DNA of 7,001 nt. Source: Gammaproteobacteria bacterium (GTDB taxonomy: Bacteria; Pseudomonadota; Gammaproteobacteria; SZUA-229). Shown here in pieces: positions 5,836 to 7,001 of this stretch (within the stretch, counting starts at the first letter, position 1; each line of letters starts with the position of its first letter). The position numbers and the translations under genes are program-made. The stretch covers positions 1 through 7,001 of the forward strand of contig DRLE01000131.1 in NCBI GenBank assembly GCA_011051475.1, written 5' to 3'. The notes beneath the pieces are model-generated. The model had not been told where the DNA came from and ran no database searches. It saw nothing but the letters and a program-made list of their open reading frames with translations.

Positions 5836-6921
5836 ATGGCCAACAAAGATCCCCTAGCTGAAATACGCAAACGCATTGACGAAATCGACCGTGCCATCCA
5901 GGAGCTGGTTTCCGAGCGGGCGCAGTGCGCGGCGAAGGTGGCCGAGGTCAAGCAGCAGCAGGGCGAGACCGGGCATTTCTACCGGCCCGAGCGCGAGGCG
6001 CAGGTATTGCGCGCGGTGATGGAGCGTAACAAGGGGCCGCTTTCCGATGAAAGCATCGCCGGGGTTTTTCGCCAGATCATGGCGGCCTGTCTGGCGCTGG
6101 AAAAGCCGCTGAGCGTGGCTTTTCTGGGACCCGAGGGAACCTATACCCATGCCGCCGCCTGCAAGCATTTCGGCAATCTCATCGAATCACATTCGGTCAG
6201 CAGTATCGAGGAAGTCTTTCGCCTGGTGGAGGCCGGCGGCGCCAATTTCGGTGTGGTGCCGGTGGAGAACTCCACCGAGGGCGTGGTTAACCACACCCTG
6301 GACCTGATGATGAACTCCTCGCTGACCATCAGCGGGGAAGTGGAGCTTCGTATTCGCCATAATCTGCTCAGCCGGGAAAAATCCCTGGCGGATGTCGAGC
6401 GGGTCTATGCGCACCAGCAGTCCATTGCCCAGTGCCGTCTGTGGCTGGATCGCAATCTGCCCAATGCCGAGCGTATTGCGGTAAACAGCAATGCCGAAGC
6501 GGTATTGATTGCGCGTGATCATGAACAGTCGGCTGCGATTGCCGGCACCATGGCCGCCGAACTCTACGATATGCCCATTCTCAACCCCGATATCGAGGAC
6601 GAGCCGCACAATACCACGCGCTTTGTTATTATCGGTGACTACCAGGCGCCACCCAGCGGCAGTGACCGTACCAGTCTGCTGGTCTTTGCCCACAATCGTC
6701 CCGGTTCGCTGTTTGACCTGTTGAAACCGCTGGCCACGCGCAATATCAGCATGAGCAATATCGAGTCACGTCCCTCGCGCAGCGGTGTCTGGGAGTACGT
6801 ATTCTTTATCGATATCGACGGACACAAGGACGAGGCGCAGGTGGCCGAGGCCATAACCGAAATCGAGCAGTCGTCGGCCATGGTGCGCGTGCTGGGCTCC
6901 TATCCCAAAGCCGTGATATAG
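5836..6921 (+). CDS. pheA: Bifunctional chorismate mutase / prephenate dehydratase (P-protein)
   Basis: This fused cytoplasmic enzyme rearranges chorismate to prephenate and then dehydrates and decarboxylates it to phenylpyruvate, the precursor of phenylalanine. The 361-residue product has three parts. Residues 1-90 are an AroQ-type chorismate mutase with Arg11, Arg28 and Lys39 at the positions expected for active-site residues. Residues about 92-270 are the prephenate dehydratase, opening with VAFLGPEGTYTHAA and holding the catalytic motif TRF with Thr261. Residues about 279-358 form an ACT domain with NRPGSL (287-292) and ESRP (310-313), the usual phenylalanine-binding feedback site. ATG 5836 gives a normal N-terminus but has no clear ribosome-binding site. 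No Phe-rich leader peptide or attenuator is visible upstream; the gap is taken up by a repeat. It is followed 21 bp later by hisC. Confidence 0.98.
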   Translation: MANKDPLAEIRKRIDEIDRAIQELVSERAQCAAKVAEVKQQQGETGHFYRPEREAQVLRAVMERNKGPLSDESIAGVFRQIMAACLALEKPLSVAFLGPEGTYTHAAACKHFGNLIESHSVSSIEEVFRLVEAGGANFGVVPVENSTEGVVNHTLDLMMNSSLTISGEVELRIRHNLLSREKSLADVERVYAHQQSIAQCRLWLDRNLPNAERIAVNSNAEAVLIARDHEQSAAIAGTMAAELYDMPILNPDIEDEPHNTTRFVIIGDYQAPPSGSDRTSLLVFAHNRPGSLFDLLKPLATRNISMSNIESRPSRSGVWEYVFFIDIDGHKDEAQVAEAITEIEQSSAMVRVLGSYPKAVI

Positions 6922-6942
6922 GGCAGGGTTCGGGGTTATCGC

Positions 6943-7001
6943 ATGAGCCAATCTTTTCTGAAACTCGCCACGGCCGGTGTGCAGCAGCTGACGCCCTACC
7001 A
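6943..7001 (+). CDS. hisC: Histidinol-phosphate aminotransferase, N-terminus only (partial)
   Basis: The frame opens at ATG 6943 and runs off the window after 19 full codons. The peptide MSQSFLKLATAGVQQLTPY resembles the start of pseudomonad HisC2-type proteins, which carry the pattern LA..GVQ.L.PY before PGKP. These PLP enzymes transaminate histidinol phosphate, and some members also act on phenylpyruvate or hydroxyphenylpyruvate. Its place 21 bp after pheA agrees with the known order serC-pheA-hisC in gammaproteobacteria and suggests co-transcription. Upstream there is only a G-rich stretch (GGGTTCGGGG, 6926-6935) rather than a classic ribosome-binding site. The identification rests on a short peptide plus context, and the catalytic lysine lies outside the window. 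Confidence 0.8.
   Translation, partial: MSQSFLKLATAGVQQLTPY

Overview
The window is a chromosomal housekeeping stretch, all on the + strand, from what looks like a gammaproteobacterium. That assignment is inferred from three things: a GyrA very close to the enterobacterial/pseudomonad form, the gene order gyrA-serC-(serA)-pheA-hisC that is a known gammaproteobacterial arrangement, and a fused chorismate mutase/prephenate dehydratase. The genus cannot be named from the sequence.

Layout. Positions 1-99 hold an open frame that may be the 3' end of an unrecognised upstream gene. Positions 100-502 carry no gene: 110-350 is a repeat element with perfect 35-bp inverted ends, followed by the gyrA leader. 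Then come gyrA (503-3091, DNA gyrase subunit A), serC (3296-4378, phosphoserine aminotransferase), serA (4506-5669, short ACT-type 3-phosphoglycerate dehydrogenase), pheA (5836-6921, P-protein) and the first 19 codons of hisC (6943 to the window edge, histidinol-phosphate aminotransferase).

How the genes work together. SerA oxidises 3-phosphoglycerate and SerC transaminates the product, so the pair covers the first two steps of serine synthesis. PheA converts chorismate to phenylpyruvate. HisC-type aminotransferases work in histidine synthesis and often also transaminate aromatic keto acids. SerA and PheA both end in ACT domains, the usual site of end-product feedback.

The unusual part is between the genes. 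Each of the three gaps gyrA-serC, serC-serA and serA-pheA (204, 127 and 166 bp) contains a palindromic repeat, and so does the gap before gyrA; only the 21-bp pheA-hisC gap is free. Three sequence families are present: CACAGAGG-based (110-350 and 5684-5803), TGTCATTGCGAG-type (3134-3217 and a short version nested at 5717-5751) and GGCAGT-based (4381-4440). None encodes a protein and none ends in a T run like an intrinsic terminator. They look like dispersed non-autonomous repeats. I found no convincing new multi-gene system; these repeats, and a serA without the usual active-site glutamate, are the points most worth a second look.
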